This document shows positions 1 to 8,246 of a DNA stretch of 64,000 nucleotides, in pieces; within the stretch, counting starts at the first letter, position 1; the number at the start of each line of letters is the position of its first letter. The notes under the pieces were generated by a model. It saw only the letters and a program-made list of their open reading frames with translations, searched no databases and had not been told where the DNA came from. The position numbers and the translations under genes are program-made. The DNA is from Tessaracoccus caeni (GTDB taxonomy: Bacteria > Actinomycetota > Actinomycetes > Propionibacteriales > Propionibacteriaceae): contig NZ_JARGDO010000002.1 in the NCBI RefSeq assembly GCF_029211185.1, positions 225,950 to 289,949 on the forward strand. Reading direction: 5' to 3'.

Positions 1-1166
1 CGGGGGGCTCGAGTGACCAGCGGAAGGACGACGCCGGCCACGGCGAGGGCCCCGATCACGCTGAAGGCCAGGGTGTAGTTGCCCACCTCCCCGACCAACG
101 ACGACGCCAGCAGCGGGCCGACGACGCCGCCGAGGCTCCAGCCCACCAGCATCAGGCCATAGATCGCGCCCGCATGGGTGAGTCCGAAGAAGCGGCCGGC
201 CGTCGACGGCATGGTCCCGAACGCACCGCCGTAGCAGAGGTAGACCAGGGCCGAGAGAACCAGGAACCACACGCCCGTGGTGTGGGGCAGCACCAGCAGC
301 GCGACGCCTTCGATGGCGAGGATCGCCGTCAGCACGGGCAGCTGACCGACCCGCTGCGCCACGGCGGCCCAGATGATTCGACCTCCGCCATTGAACAGGG
401 CCAGGATTCCGACGGCACCGGCGGCCGCCCCCGCACTCAGACCCGCCACGTCCACCGCGGCACCGGCCATCATCGAGATCAGGGCGATGCCGGCGATCAC
501 GGCGACGGTCAGGATGCCGGTGAGGAGATACCACTGCGGTGTGCGCAGCGCTTGCGGTGCGGTGAAGTCGCCCTCGCGCGCCTGCCTTGCGGCTGAGGCC
601 GGCGGGCTGATCAGCATTGCGGACCCAAGCAGCCCGGCGACCAGATAGCCGACTCCGAGAACGGCGAACGCGCCGGCCGGAGTCTCCGGTGCGCGGTCGA
701 TGAGGTGCTGGGCAACGGGCGAGGTGATCGTCGCGCCGAAACCGAAACCGCCGACGGCCAGGCCGGTGACCACAGCAGCACGCTGCGGAAACCACTTCTG
801 CAGCAGCGCGACCGGAACGATGTAGGCCATGCCAAGGCCGAAGCCTCCGACAAGGCCGTATCCGACGACGAGCAGCCAATAGTCGCCGGCATCGCGGGCC
901 AGCGAGGCGAGCAGGATGCCCGCCCCGTAGATCGCTGTGCCGCACAAGGCGACCACCCGCGGACTGCTGCGATCCTGCAGCCGGCCGCCGATGGATGCCC
1001 CGACGAAGATCATCCCGATGGCCGTCTCGAACGGCACGGCGGCCAGCACGTGGCTGAGTCCCATCGCCTCCGGCGCCTGCAGCGCGCGCCCGAAAAGACT
1101 CCAGGCGTACACGCCACCGAGCACGATCTGAACCAGGACTCCACCCACCAATGCCAACCAACGCAT
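1..1166 (-). CDS. OFA-family MFS transporter (C-terminus beyond window)
   Basis: Polytopic membrane protein of the major facilitator superfamily, most like the oxalate/formate antiporter (OFA) branch, which moves small carboxylates across the cytoplasmic membrane. The N-terminus carries the OFA-like signature GGVYAWSLF at residues 17-25. Repeated hydrophobic helices and Gly-rich loops such as GYGLVGGFGLGMAYIVP follow. About 388 residues are visible; the stop lies left of position 1. I chose the ATG at 1166 because the Met-Arg-Trp start leads directly into TM1. Substrate cannot be read from sequence. It is transcribed away from the VanZ-like gene and is probably unrelated to the polysaccharide locus. 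Confidence 0.8.
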   Translation of the reverse strand, partial: MRWLALVGGVLVQIVLGGVYAWSLFGRALQAPEAMGLSHVLAAVPFETAIGMIFVGASIGGRLQDRSSPRVVALCGTAIYGAGILLASLARDAGDYWLLVVGYGLVGGFGLGMAYIVPVALLQKWFPQRAAVVTGLAVGGFGFGATITSPVAQHLIDRAPETPAGAFAVLGVGYLVAGLLGSAMLISPPASAARQAREGDFTAPQALRTPQWYLLTGILTVAVIAGIALISMMAGAAVDVAGLSAGAAAGAVGILALFNGGGRIIWAAVAQRVGQLPVLTAILAIEGVALLVLPHTTGVWFLVLSALVYLCYGGAFGTMPSTAGRFFGLTHAGAIYGLMLVGWSLGGVVGPLLASSLVGEVGNYTLAFSVIGALAVAGVVLPLVTRAP

Positions 1167-1396
1167 GGGCGAAGTCTGCCGTACCCCGTCGTCGGCGAAA
1201 CGGTCGGGGTGGTCCCAGCGGCCCCGCCGCTCTCGAACGGCTACGACGGCGCCTTTCGTCCGAGGCGCTGGTTGGGTCGGCTGATAGGCTGTCGGTGATT
1301 TCCAGACCCCAGGGAAAGACGATATGGCGGGGCCTCCTTCGATGAGACCACGAGGATCGACCCGTCGCTTGTTCCACACACGAGGAATCGCCTCTG

Positions 1397-1876
1397 ATGA
1401 CCTGGCTTCGCCGACGCCACCTTGTCTATGCCCTCCTTGCCATCTCGGTCGTTGGGCTCTTCGGCCTTGTCCTGCTGCCTGTCGGCAACCTGCTGTGGCG
1501 AGTGGTGACCTGGTTCCATTGGGCAGGCCAACGGCTCGGGATTCCGAAGAGCGTCACGCCCACGTGGTACGAGGCGGGCCTCAACATCGTTCTCTTCGCC
1601 GTGCCGACGATCCTGGCGCTCTTGCTATGGCCTTGGGTCCGCCGATGGGTCTGGGTGGTGCTGGCGTTCTTCGTCTCGCTCACCATCGAGCAGATTCAAG
1701 GCCTCTTCCTTCCGCGTTCGAAGGAAGTGATAGATGTGCTCGCCAACACTTCCGGAGCGCTGCTCGGCATCGCCATCGTGAGCATCATCACCCAACCCCG
1801 CACGAACTACCTTTTCCCCGCGACCGGGCACCCCGAGTCGGCAGATGACCGGCGACACCCACGGGGGTACCGCTAG
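1397..1876 (+). CDS. VanZ-like family membrane protein
   Basis: Small membrane protein (159 aa) with four hydrophobic segments, at about residues 10-32, 62-80, 83-102 and 120-135. The VanZ-family pattern is visible: the segment NIVLFAVPTILALLLWP, then SLTIEQIQGLF and an Asp/Asn-containing helix ending GALLG. VanZ proteins are linked to teicoplanin resistance and cell-envelope loci but their biochemistry is unsettled. The gene ends 9 bp before the next GTG start, so both are probably co-transcribed. Its position beside a polysaccharide locus fits an envelope role; no specific function is claimed. Confidence 0.7.
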   Translation: MTWLRRRHLVYALLAISVVGLFGLVLLPVGNLLWRVVTWFHWAGQRLGIPKSVTPTWYEAGLNIVLFAVPTILALLLWPWVRRWVWVVLAFFVSLTIEQIQGLFLPRSKEVIDVLANTSGALLGIAIVSIITQPRTNYLFPATGHPESADDRRHPRGYR

Positions 1877-1885
1877 ACTGCCCCC

Positions 1886-3247
1886 GTGACCGATGCTCCT
1901 CTCTTCAACGCGCTGGGGTGCGCTGTGCGGATCGACACGTCGGGCCTCTCCGCGAAGAGCGCGGCAGAGGTGGAGCGTGTGTGGTCGGGAGCCAGGTCCG
2001 AGGCAGGAGATCCGCTGCCGGTCGCACACCTGACGGTGCCGGTGCTCTCGAATATCCCGCTCGAGGACGCGCTGTCGGTGCTATCGCAGCACGTCACCTT
2101 TGCGGCGCTGGAGGCCCGTCGAGGACCGCTCTGGATGCTGCACGCCGCCGGCGTCGCCGACTCGAACGGAAACGTCGTGGCGCTCATCGGCCCGTCGGGC
2201 CAGGGAAAGACGACGGCCGCGCGCACGTTGGCTCGTGAGTACGGATACGTCTCCGATGAAACGGTCGGGATCGAACTCGACGGCACGGTCGTCGCCTACC
2301 GCAAGCCGTTGTCGGTGATCGAGGACGCGGGCTGCGTCAAGGCCCAGCGCTCGCCCGCCGAACTATCACTGAATCCCCTCCCCCAGGCACCACTCAGGCT
2401 GGCAGCGCTGGTTCTTCTTGACCGCCGGACCGACGGGCCCGCCGAGCCGATTGTCGAGCAGTGCGACCTCGGAGACGTGCTGGAGGAGCTCGTCGCACAG
2501 ACCAGCTACATCGCCGACCTGCCCGACCCCCTACGGCGGATTCAGGCTCACGCCGACGCCACGGGCGGCATCCGGCGAATCACCTACCGCGAGGCCGGAT
2601 CCTTGGCCGCCGCGCTCGCGCCACTGTTCCAGGCCGCCAAACCGGTCGCGCTGCCGGCGGCCGGCTTCCACGCCACGCCGGTTTCATCGGTCTCAGGACA
2701 CTACCGGGGCGCGTACCTCGACGCGCTGACCTTCGACGACCCCCACCGCGTCGCTCTCCTTCAACCCGACCTCCCTGCCGGTGCCACCTTCAGGGTGATC
2801 GCCGGCATCGGACCGGCGCTCTGGCTGGCGGCCAACGGGTCGGATCTCGACCAGCTCACGGCGGCCGCCGAGTCGGCCTACGGGACGCCCGACGGAGTGG
2901 ACGCGACAGCCGCGGTCTCCGATGCCGTCCGAGGGCTTCTCGACGAGGGCGTGCTCGAGACGGAGCCGGCCTGGCGCGTTCGTGACGACGTGGCGGTCAC
3001 GAACTCAGGCGAACGGTTCGTCGCCTTGTCCCTTTCCGACCTGTTCCATCCGGCACCCGTAGCCCTCGAAGACTCCGCGGCGGTCATCTGGGAGATCCTC
3101 GCCGCTGCACGGGGAATAACGGCGTCCAAGCTCGTCGACGCCGTGGCGGCTCACGTCGGGCTCGAGCCCCATCAGGTCGACGGCGATGTCCGTCAGTTCC
3201 TGACGGCGCTGCAAGACGACGCGCTCGCCGAGGTGATCGCGCCCTGA
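1886..3247 (+). CDS. HprK-like P-loop protein fused to a PqqD-like domain
   Basis: 453 aa. The centre has a Walker A loop GPSGQGKTT at about residues 101-109, preceded by LHAAGVADSNGNVVALIG, the arrangement of HPr-kinase-related P-loop proteins. The last 100 residues resemble PqqD: a conserved Ser-Ala-Ala-x-Ile-Trp helix and an ending that predicts a short winged helix. HprK-related kinases, PqqD-like proteins and nucleotidyltransferases are known as neighbours (the HPr-rel-A set) at exopolysaccharide loci in other bacteria. Here kinase-like and PqqD-like parts are one chain, and the nucleotidyltransferase lies at 8247. Start is GTG at 1886. Substrate unknown; kinase activity is inference. 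Confidence 0.65.
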   Translation: MTDAPLFNALGCAVRIDTSGLSAKSAAEVERVWSGARSEAGDPLPVAHLTVPVLSNIPLEDALSVLSQHVTFAALEARRGPLWMLHAAGVADSNGNVVALIGPSGQGKTTAARTLAREYGYVSDETVGIELDGTVVAYRKPLSVIEDAGCVKAQRSPAELSLNPLPQAPLRLAALVLLDRRTDGPAEPIVEQCDLGDVLEELVAQTSYIADLPDPLRRIQAHADATGGIRRITYREAGSLAAALAPLFQAAKPVALPAAGFHATPVSSVSGHYRGAYLDALTFDDPHRVALLQPDLPAGATFRVIAGIGPALWLAANGSDLDQLTAAAESAYGTPDGVDATAAVSDAVRGLLDEGVLETEPAWRVRDDVAVTNSGERFVALSLSDLFHPAPVALEDSAAVIWEILAAARGITASKLVDAVAAHVGLEPHQVDGDVRQFLTALQDDALAEVIAP

Positions 3248-3257
3248 TCGCAGTCGG

Positions 3258-3986
3258 CTATTGCGGAGCGCCCCACCGGCTCAGCGGCAGCACCACGAAG
3301 AACACTTCGCCGACGATGTCCTCGCGCGACACCAAGCGCGCGCAGCCCGACGAGTCATCGGCCTCGCCGCCTCGGCACAGGCTGATCCCGTCGCTGGAGT
3401 TGGCGCGATTGTCGCCCAGCATCAGATAGTTGTCGTCCGGGATCGTGAGCGGCGCAAAGCAGCGCTGCGATCGTTCCCCGTCTTCGCAGTCGAGGATCCC
3501 CGGCTCGAAGGGAAGATCGCTTCCGAGATAGTCCTCTTCGATCGGCTGACCGTTGCGCTCGAGACTTCCCTCCGTGCTGCAACACGAGACGGTGTCCCCC
3601 GGCCCCGCTATGACGCGCTTGACCAGGGCATCGCTATTGGACGGGCCGAATCCGAAGATGTCGCCGAACCAGCCGACGACGGTGCGCAGCGTCCCCCGTT
3701 GCGGAGCGTCGCCCCGCCACTCATCCGGCCGCTCGAATACCACGATGTCACCGACCTGCGGATCCTCGCTCGTGTACGCAAGGCGATTGACGAGCAGCCG
3801 ATCACCGGGGAGGAGCGTGTTCTCCATGGAGACGCTCGGAACCTGGTAGATCTTGACGAAGAAGGCCTGCACCAGGGCGACGACCAACAACGCGGCGAGC
3901 AGGTGCACCAGGGGATGCCCTAGTGCCCTGCTCAGCCCTCGCCGGCCCGCGGGAGCGGACCGTGCTCGATCATTCTCCTGACGCAC
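3258..3986 (-). CDS. lepB: Signal peptidase I
   Basis: Membrane-anchored serine protease that removes signal peptides outside the cytoplasmic membrane. One N-terminal TM helix (about residues 24-44) is followed by PSVSMENTL with the nucleophile Ser53. The general-base Lys is about residue 123 in ALVKRVIAGPGD. Further family blocks are GDIVVFERP and the C-terminal LMLGDNRANSSDG. I chose GTG at 3986, which gives 242 aa and overlaps the 3' end of the upstream kinase gene by 17 bp, so translation is probably coupled. The acidic, Cys-containing insert around CCSTEGSLERNG is typical of actinobacterial enzymes. It could serve the Tat-exported protein at 5799, but this is inference. Confidence 0.9.
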   Translation of the reverse strand: MRQENDRARSAPAGRRGLSRALGHPLVHLLAALLVVALVQAFFVKIYQVPSVSMENTLLPGDRLLVNRLAYTSEDPQVGDIVVFERPDEWRGDAPQRGTLRTVVGWFGDIFGFGPSNSDALVKRVIAGPGDTVSCCSTEGSLERNGQPIEEDYLGSDLPFEPGILDCEDGERSQRCFAPLTIPDDNYLMLGDNRANSSDGISLCRGGEADDSSGCARLVSREDIVGEVFFVVLPLSRWGAPQ

Positions 3987-5481
3987 GCCGTGCGGGATCG
4001 GGATGCAGTGCCGTCTCGTCCGCGCCAGGAGACAGCGGCTCCGGCAGAACCTCCGGCAGCTCAGACTCTTCGCTCGCTGAGCCGTAGTAGTCCCCGGAGT
4101 ACTGGTAGCCGTAGTACGCGGCGCCCGGTCCCTTGGTCGGCACACGGTTCAGCACCACGCCCAGGGCCCGACCGCCGGCGCGGTCGAGGTTGTTCTGCGC
4201 CTTCTGGAGGGCATCGATGGTGGTCGATCCCACCCGGGCGACGACGATCGCGCCGTCGGTGTTGTGAGCCAGCACGGAGGGATCCGTGACGGGGATCAGC
4301 GGCGGGGCATCGACGATGACGAAAGCCTCGTTCTTGAGTTCGGCCACCAGGTCATGCATGCGCCTGGAGCCCAGCAGTTCGCTCGGGTTCGGCGGGATCT
4401 TTCCTGCGGCCACCACCAGGAGGTTGCCGTGGGGGCCGACGGACTGGGCGACATCCTCGATGGATGCGCGGCCAGCCAGAACATCGGTGAGACCGACGTC
4501 TCCGGGCAAGCCGAAGATGGTCGCCAGCATCGGGCGACGAAGGTCGCCGTCGATCAGCACCACGCGTTGCCCGTTGGCAGCCATGGTGATCGCAAGGTTC
4601 GCGGCCGTCGTGGATTTTCCTTCGCCGGGCAACGAGCTGGTGACGACGACTGCCTTCGGGGGGTTGTCCACGTCCATGAACTGAATGTTGGTGCGCAACT
4701 CGCGGAGCGCCTCGGAGATGGAATGGAGGCGGTAGCCATCCTTGCCGCCCGTGCGGGCCATGCCGCCGTAGGGGATGAGCCTGCTCTCGTCGGTGAAGGC
4801 CTTCTCCTCGGGGATCGTGCCGACCACCGTGAGTCCGGTCTCCTTCTCCACGGCCTCGGGCGAACGAACCCGCCGATCGAGGGTGTAACGCAGGAAGGCG
4901 TAGCCCACGCCGACGCCCAGTCCGATCAGTGCGCCGATGAGGAGCGCGAACTTCACGTTGGGGGACGAGGGAGAGGTGGGCAGGCGCGCCGAGTCGGCGG
5001 CGTCGAGACGCACCGCGGCAACACCGTTCTCCCCTTCGCCACTCTCGAGTCGTTCGATCTCGGCCTGCATGCCGCGAACCCACGCGCCGGCCAGGTCACG
5101 GGCGGCCTCCGGGGTCGGCCCCGTGGCCTCCACCTGAATGATCGCGGTGTCGGCGGGATTCGACACGGACACGCGCCCAACCAGCGACTCCGGCGACACG
5201 TCGAGGCCGAGCTCCTTGATCGCGTGTTCTGCGACGGAGCGCCACGATCCCAACTCGACGTACGACTTCACCTTGGACTTCGCCAGGGTGTCGGCGAGAT
5301 AGGTGCTGCTGCTGTCCGTCTTCCCGGTTTCCGCGGAGGCCACGTAGCCATTGGCGTCCGCCGAATAGACCTTCGGCTGGAGCAGGGTCCACCCGAAGGC
5401 GAGCACGAGGCCTGCCACTACACACAGCAACGCGCCTAGCCAGTGGGCACGCGCGATACGAAGATAATCTCGGAGTTCCAT
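3970..5481 (-). CDS. Wzz/BY-kinase: polysaccharide chain-length regulator and tyrosine autokinase
   Basis: 503 aa, a fusion of a Wzz-type co-polymerase and a bacterial tyrosine kinase. The Wzz part has TM helices near residues 16-36 and 176-196. The cytoplasmic kinase has Walker A (SSLPGEGKSTTAANLA, about 281-296), Walker A' (VVLIDGDLRRP) and Walker B (AFVIVDAPPL). A Tyr-rich tail with Tyr pairs in AAYYGYQYSGDYYG is the expected autophosphorylation cluster. Such proteins set chain length and export of capsule or exopolysaccharide by phosphorylation cycles, reversed by low-molecular-weight phosphatases such as the one at 7553. Upstream 5482-5738 probably holds its promoter. Confidence 0.92.
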   Translation of the reverse strand: MELRDYLRIARAHWLGALLCVVAGLVLAFGWTLLQPKVYSADANGYVASAETGKTDSSSTYLADTLAKSKVKSYVELGSWRSVAEHAIKELGLDVSPESLVGRVSVSNPADTAIIQVEATGPTPEAARDLAGAWVRGMQAEIERLESGEGENGVAAVRLDAADSARLPTSPSSPNVKFALLIGALIGLGVGVGYAFLRYTLDRRVRSPEAVEKETGLTVVGTIPEEKAFTDESRLIPYGGMARTGGKDGYRLHSISEALRELRTNIQFMDVDNPPKAVVVTSSLPGEGKSTTAANLAITMAANGQRVVLIDGDLRRPMLATIFGLPGDVGLTDVLAGRASIEDVAQSVGPHGNLLVVAAGKIPPNPSELLGSRRMHDLVAELKNEAFVIVDAPPLIPVTDPSVLAHNTDGAIVVARVGSTTIDALQKAQNNLDRAGGRALGVVLNRVPTKGPGAAYYGYQYSGDYYGSASEESELPEVLPEPLSPGADETALHPDPARRASGE

Positions 5482-5738
5482 TTTCCCTTACCGCTTTAGA
5501 GCTCTACGCACGGGAGCTGAGTCCCATGGTCAAGGGCGTAGCCCAACGTTCGGCCACCACCCCGCCTTATGTTAGCAGGAAGCCAACACCACAAGAACTC
5601 GGCAAGAAGGCCGGCGAGCGGGCGTTCCGGCGGCGGCCGGGAGAGGCCCGTTTCATATATTCCTCAACCACTACGACTTAAGTCGAGGTTTTATCTAGAC
5701 AAAAGTCTAGGTATTTCGATTTCGATACCGAAACACGA

Positions 5739-5775
5739 AATTGGGGCGGCTCCCTCGAGAGGAGCCGCCCCAATT
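5739..5775 (-). terminator. Hairpin terminator after the Tat-exported protein gene
   Basis: Perfect inverted repeat with 15-bp arms (5739-5753 and 5761-5775) and a 7-nt loop CTCGAGA. It lies 23 bp past the minus-strand stop at 5799. On the minus strand it is followed by a T-rich stretch (TTTCGTGTTTCGG), as in an intrinsic terminator. Confidence 0.8.
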
Positions 5776-5798
5776 CAGGCCTTGTGGCTGAGCATCGC

Positions 5799-6401
5799 TC
5801 AGTCGCCGCTGGGCCATTCCTGGATCGTACGGGTCGACCAGTTGCCACCGTTGACGTTGGCAACCCGGATGCGCTGACGCGCCTGCACCGTGTCGAAGTT
5901 CGGAGCCGTGCCCAGAGCCGTGCCCGAGAAGCTGACCGCAGGAACCGGGAAGGTGGCCTGAGCGGTCTGCGACGGCGCGGTGGAGAGGATGAAGAAGCGG
6001 GTGGCGGAGGTGGTCACCGAGACCGCCCACGCGATGCCGCCGATGGTGTTGACGAAGCTGCCCGCGGCGACGGGCTGGCCGGCGAGGGAGCCATTGCTCC
6101 ACGTAGCGGTCAGGCCGTTGGCGTCACGCACGTCGGACTCGGACGACAGCACACCGGTCTCCCAGGCAGAGCCGACGATGTTGTTGATCTGGATGTGGCC
6201 ACCGAGCGTGCCGGAAACCGCGCCGGTGCCGAAGTTGCCATCGATCGAAGTGCCAGTGCCCACCGAAATGGTGGCCTGCTCGGCGCTCGCGGCAGCCATC
6301 GGAGCCGCGGCAGCGACAGCGACGACGGGCGCAGCCCATGCAGCGGCCTTGACGACAGAGCGACGCTTGACGCCCTGGCCCTCGATATTGTTTTCGGTCA
6401 T
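5799..6401 (-). CDS. Tat-signal secreted protein of unknown function
   Basis: 200 aa. The N-terminus reads KRRSVVKAAAWAAPVVAVAA, a twin-arginine-type export signal with a hydrophobic core and an Ala-rich likely cleavage region (PMAAASA). The mature part is about 165 residues, rich in Thr, Ser, Gly and Asn, with almost no Lys or Cys, and probably beta-stranded (an immunoglobulin-like or adhesin-like composition). I chose the ATG at 6399-6401, with GAAAGGACG upstream as a poor but possible ribosome site. It lies inside the polysaccharide locus between the chain-length kinase and an AraC regulator, all on the minus strand. I do not recognise a family; it may be an exported surface or matrix protein. 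Confidence 0.7.
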   Translation of the reverse strand: MTENNIEGQGVKRRSVVKAAAWAAPVVAVAAAAPMAAASAEQATISVGTGTSIDGNFGTGAVSGTLGGHIQINNIVGSAWETGVLSSESDVRDANGLTATWSNGSLAGQPVAAGSFVNTIGGIAWAVSVTTSATRFFILSTAPSQTAQATFPVPAVSFSGTALGTAPNFDTVQARQRIRVANVNGGNWSTRTIQEWPSGD

Positions 6402-6470
6402 AACTCGTGACCGTCCTTTCTTGTCTTGTGCCCCAAGCCACCTGAGTGTGACCCAGATGGGATTGCGTTT

Positions 6471-6476
6471 CTTATA
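6471..6476 (-). promoter_or_regulatory. Candidate -10 box for the Tat-exported protein gene
   Basis: The minus strand reads TGGTATAAG, an extended -10-like element about 70 nt before the start codon at 6401, in a 152-bp gap after the AraC gene. No clear -35 is seen. Confidence 0.3.
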
Positions 6477-6553
6477 CCAGCACCAGTCCCACGGAATTGA
6501 GAAACCCATCTCGACACGCTGGCGCATTTTGCATAAGACACGTCGCAATGCGT

Positions 6554-7354
6554 CTAGGGTCTCATCGATGACGGTCGACCGTACCCAGCTTGGGCCATGG
6601 CCCGCCCCAAGCTGGAGGCCCCACTGAACCCGACGTGATGGGCGATCTGGTCGACTCCGAGCATCGCATAGCCGGGGTCGGTGAGCATCTCCCTCGCCCG
6701 ATCCAGGCGGATCCTTCGGAGCTCGTTGCGGATCGTCGTACCGCGCCTGGCGAACTCCCGTTCGAGTTGACGTCGCGACAGGTTCACCGACTCCGCCACC
6801 GCATCCGAGGTGAGGCCCAGGTCGGCATGCTGCGCAGCCAGCGTGGCCAATGCACGCTGGTAGGGATCGTGGACCTGAGGAAGGACACTCTCGCCGGTGC
6901 TCAACTCGGCGAGGACGCCTTGCAGCATCTCCTGGAGCAGACGTTCTATGTAATAGCCGCCGAGCCGGGTGGGCGACACGGCATCCTTCGCCACCAGCTG
7001 CAGAGCGAACGCCACGATCGGGCGCACGAGCGCCACGTCCGAGAGCAGGATCGGCGACGCGCCCCAAAAGCTCGCGGGCGTGTCTTGCGCCAACTCGCCC
7101 GGCCCCTTGATCACCGTCACGCTCCCCCCGGACGGCGTCGCCAGATCGCAGGTCACCCCCACGCCGAGAAGGGCCGCCTCCCCCCGCGAGAGCGGAATCT
7201 CGTAGCTTCCGCCGCGAAGCAGAACGTCGCCGTTCATGACCACGACGAGACGCAACTCAGTGTCTCTAGCAAGCGGGGCGACGACGCCGGACGGGGATCT
7301 GTGCACGTCGATGGTGACGGTGCCGAACGACGTGCCCGTGTTCACTCGCTTCAC
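6554..7354 (-). CDS. AraC/XylS-family transcriptional regulator
   Basis: 266 aa. The N-terminal 165 residues resemble the sensor domain of AraC-binding-like regulators. The C-terminal 95 residues form the two-helix-turn-helix DNA-binding region: LTSDAVAESVNLSRRQLERE is HTH1, and the second helix region runs through DQIAHHVGFSGASSLGRAMA. In the usual family motif the second HTH ends with Phe-Arg before Gly-x-x-Pro; here it reads AMAQAGYGRPSSMRP, a recognisable variant. It lies directly upstream of, and in the same direction as, the Tat-exported protein gene, so it may control that gene or the divergent phosphatase gene at 7553. The ligand is unknown. Confidence 0.85.
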   Translation of the reverse strand: MKRVNTGTSFGTVTIDVHRSPSGVVAPLARDTELRLVVVMNGDVLLRGGSYEIPLSRGEAALLGVGVTCDLATPSGGSVTVIKGPGELAQDTPASFWGASPILLSDVALVRPIVAFALQLVAKDAVSPTRLGGYYIERLLQEMLQGVLAELSTGESVLPQVHDPYQRALATLAAQHADLGLTSDAVAESVNLSRRQLEREFARRGTTIRNELRRIRLDRAREMLTDPGYAMLGVDQIAHHVGFSGASSLGRAMAQAGYGRPSSMRP

Positions 7355-7552
7355 GTGATCACCCTCGACTCGCTAGATCCGATGGTCCCGGCCGGCTCCG
7401 CACGCCGCGTCCCTCCATGGCAGCGACGACCGTTGGCGCTGTACTCTACTCCTAGGACGGTCAGCGCCGAGCGGAAACGCTTCCACTCAGGCCATCCCAC
7501 AACAGGAGACCGAGATCCCCCAGCATCAGGCGCAGGACGCCCAGGAGTGCAT

Positions 7553-8161
7553 ATGTTCGAGATCCTCACTGTCTGCACCGGCAACATCTGCCGGTCACCC
7601 CTAGCCGAGTTGATGCTCCGCAATCAGCTCGAGGACCTACCCGCAAAGATCCACAGCGCGGGTACCTACGATCTGGGAGCGTCCCGGATGACCTCCGACG
7701 CGCAACGACTGGCGGTTCTAGGCGGCGTCTCGCCGGAAGAAGCCAAGGAGCACCGGTCCACCCTTCTTCTCGAGCCGATGGCGAAGACCCCCGACCTGAT
7801 CCTCACCATGACCCGAGACCACCGGCGCCTCGTCCTTCAGCTGGCTCCTGCGCGGATGCGTTTCGCGTTCACGATCCGCGAGTTCGCCCGAATCGCGGCG
7901 TCGGTCCCGGACTCGGAGATACAGCGCCGCGCCGCGGAAGCCGGCGACGACCCGTCGGCGAGGCTCCGTGCCGCGGTGGCCGTCGTCTCCTCGCACCGCG
8001 GAGCGGCCCCCGCCCCGAGGGCTCCCGAGGACGACGACGTGATCGACCCCTATCGTCACCCCTGGGAGACTTATCAACTCATGGCCTCGCAGCTCACCCC
8101 GGCTGTCGAACACGTCGTCCGCACGGTGCGCCTCGCCATGGATCAACCAGGGGAGCGTTAG
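7553..8161 (+). CDS. Low-molecular-weight protein-tyrosine phosphatase
   Basis: 202 aa cytoplasmic phosphatase. The P-loop CTGNICRS places the nucleophile at Cys8 and the phosphate-binding Arg at residue 14, exactly at the N-terminus as in the family. The general-acid DP motif is in VIDPYRHPWETY near the C-terminus. The chain is about 45 residues longer than the usual 155, with an extra acidic/Ala-rich segment (RGAAPAPRAPEDDD). A Wzb-like role is likely: dephosphorylating the Tyr cluster of the Wzz/BY-kinase at 3970. Start ATG 7553 has CAGGAG 6 nt upstream. It is divergent from the AraC regulator. Confidence 0.9.
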   Translation: MFEILTVCTGNICRSPLAELMLRNQLEDLPAKIHSAGTYDLGASRMTSDAQRLAVLGGVSPEEAKEHRSTLLLEPMAKTPDLILTMTRDHRRLVLQLAPARMRFAFTIREFARIAASVPDSEIQRRAAEAGDDPSARLRAAVAVVSSHRGAAPAPRAPEDDDVIDPYRHPWETYQLMASQLTPAVEHVVRTVRLAMDQPGER

Positions 8162-8246
8162 CGTCCATCCGCCGAAATCACGTGTATCATTCCCGGACCG
8201 GGGGACGAACTCAGGCGCGATGGGGCCGACGACAGGGAGACCATAC

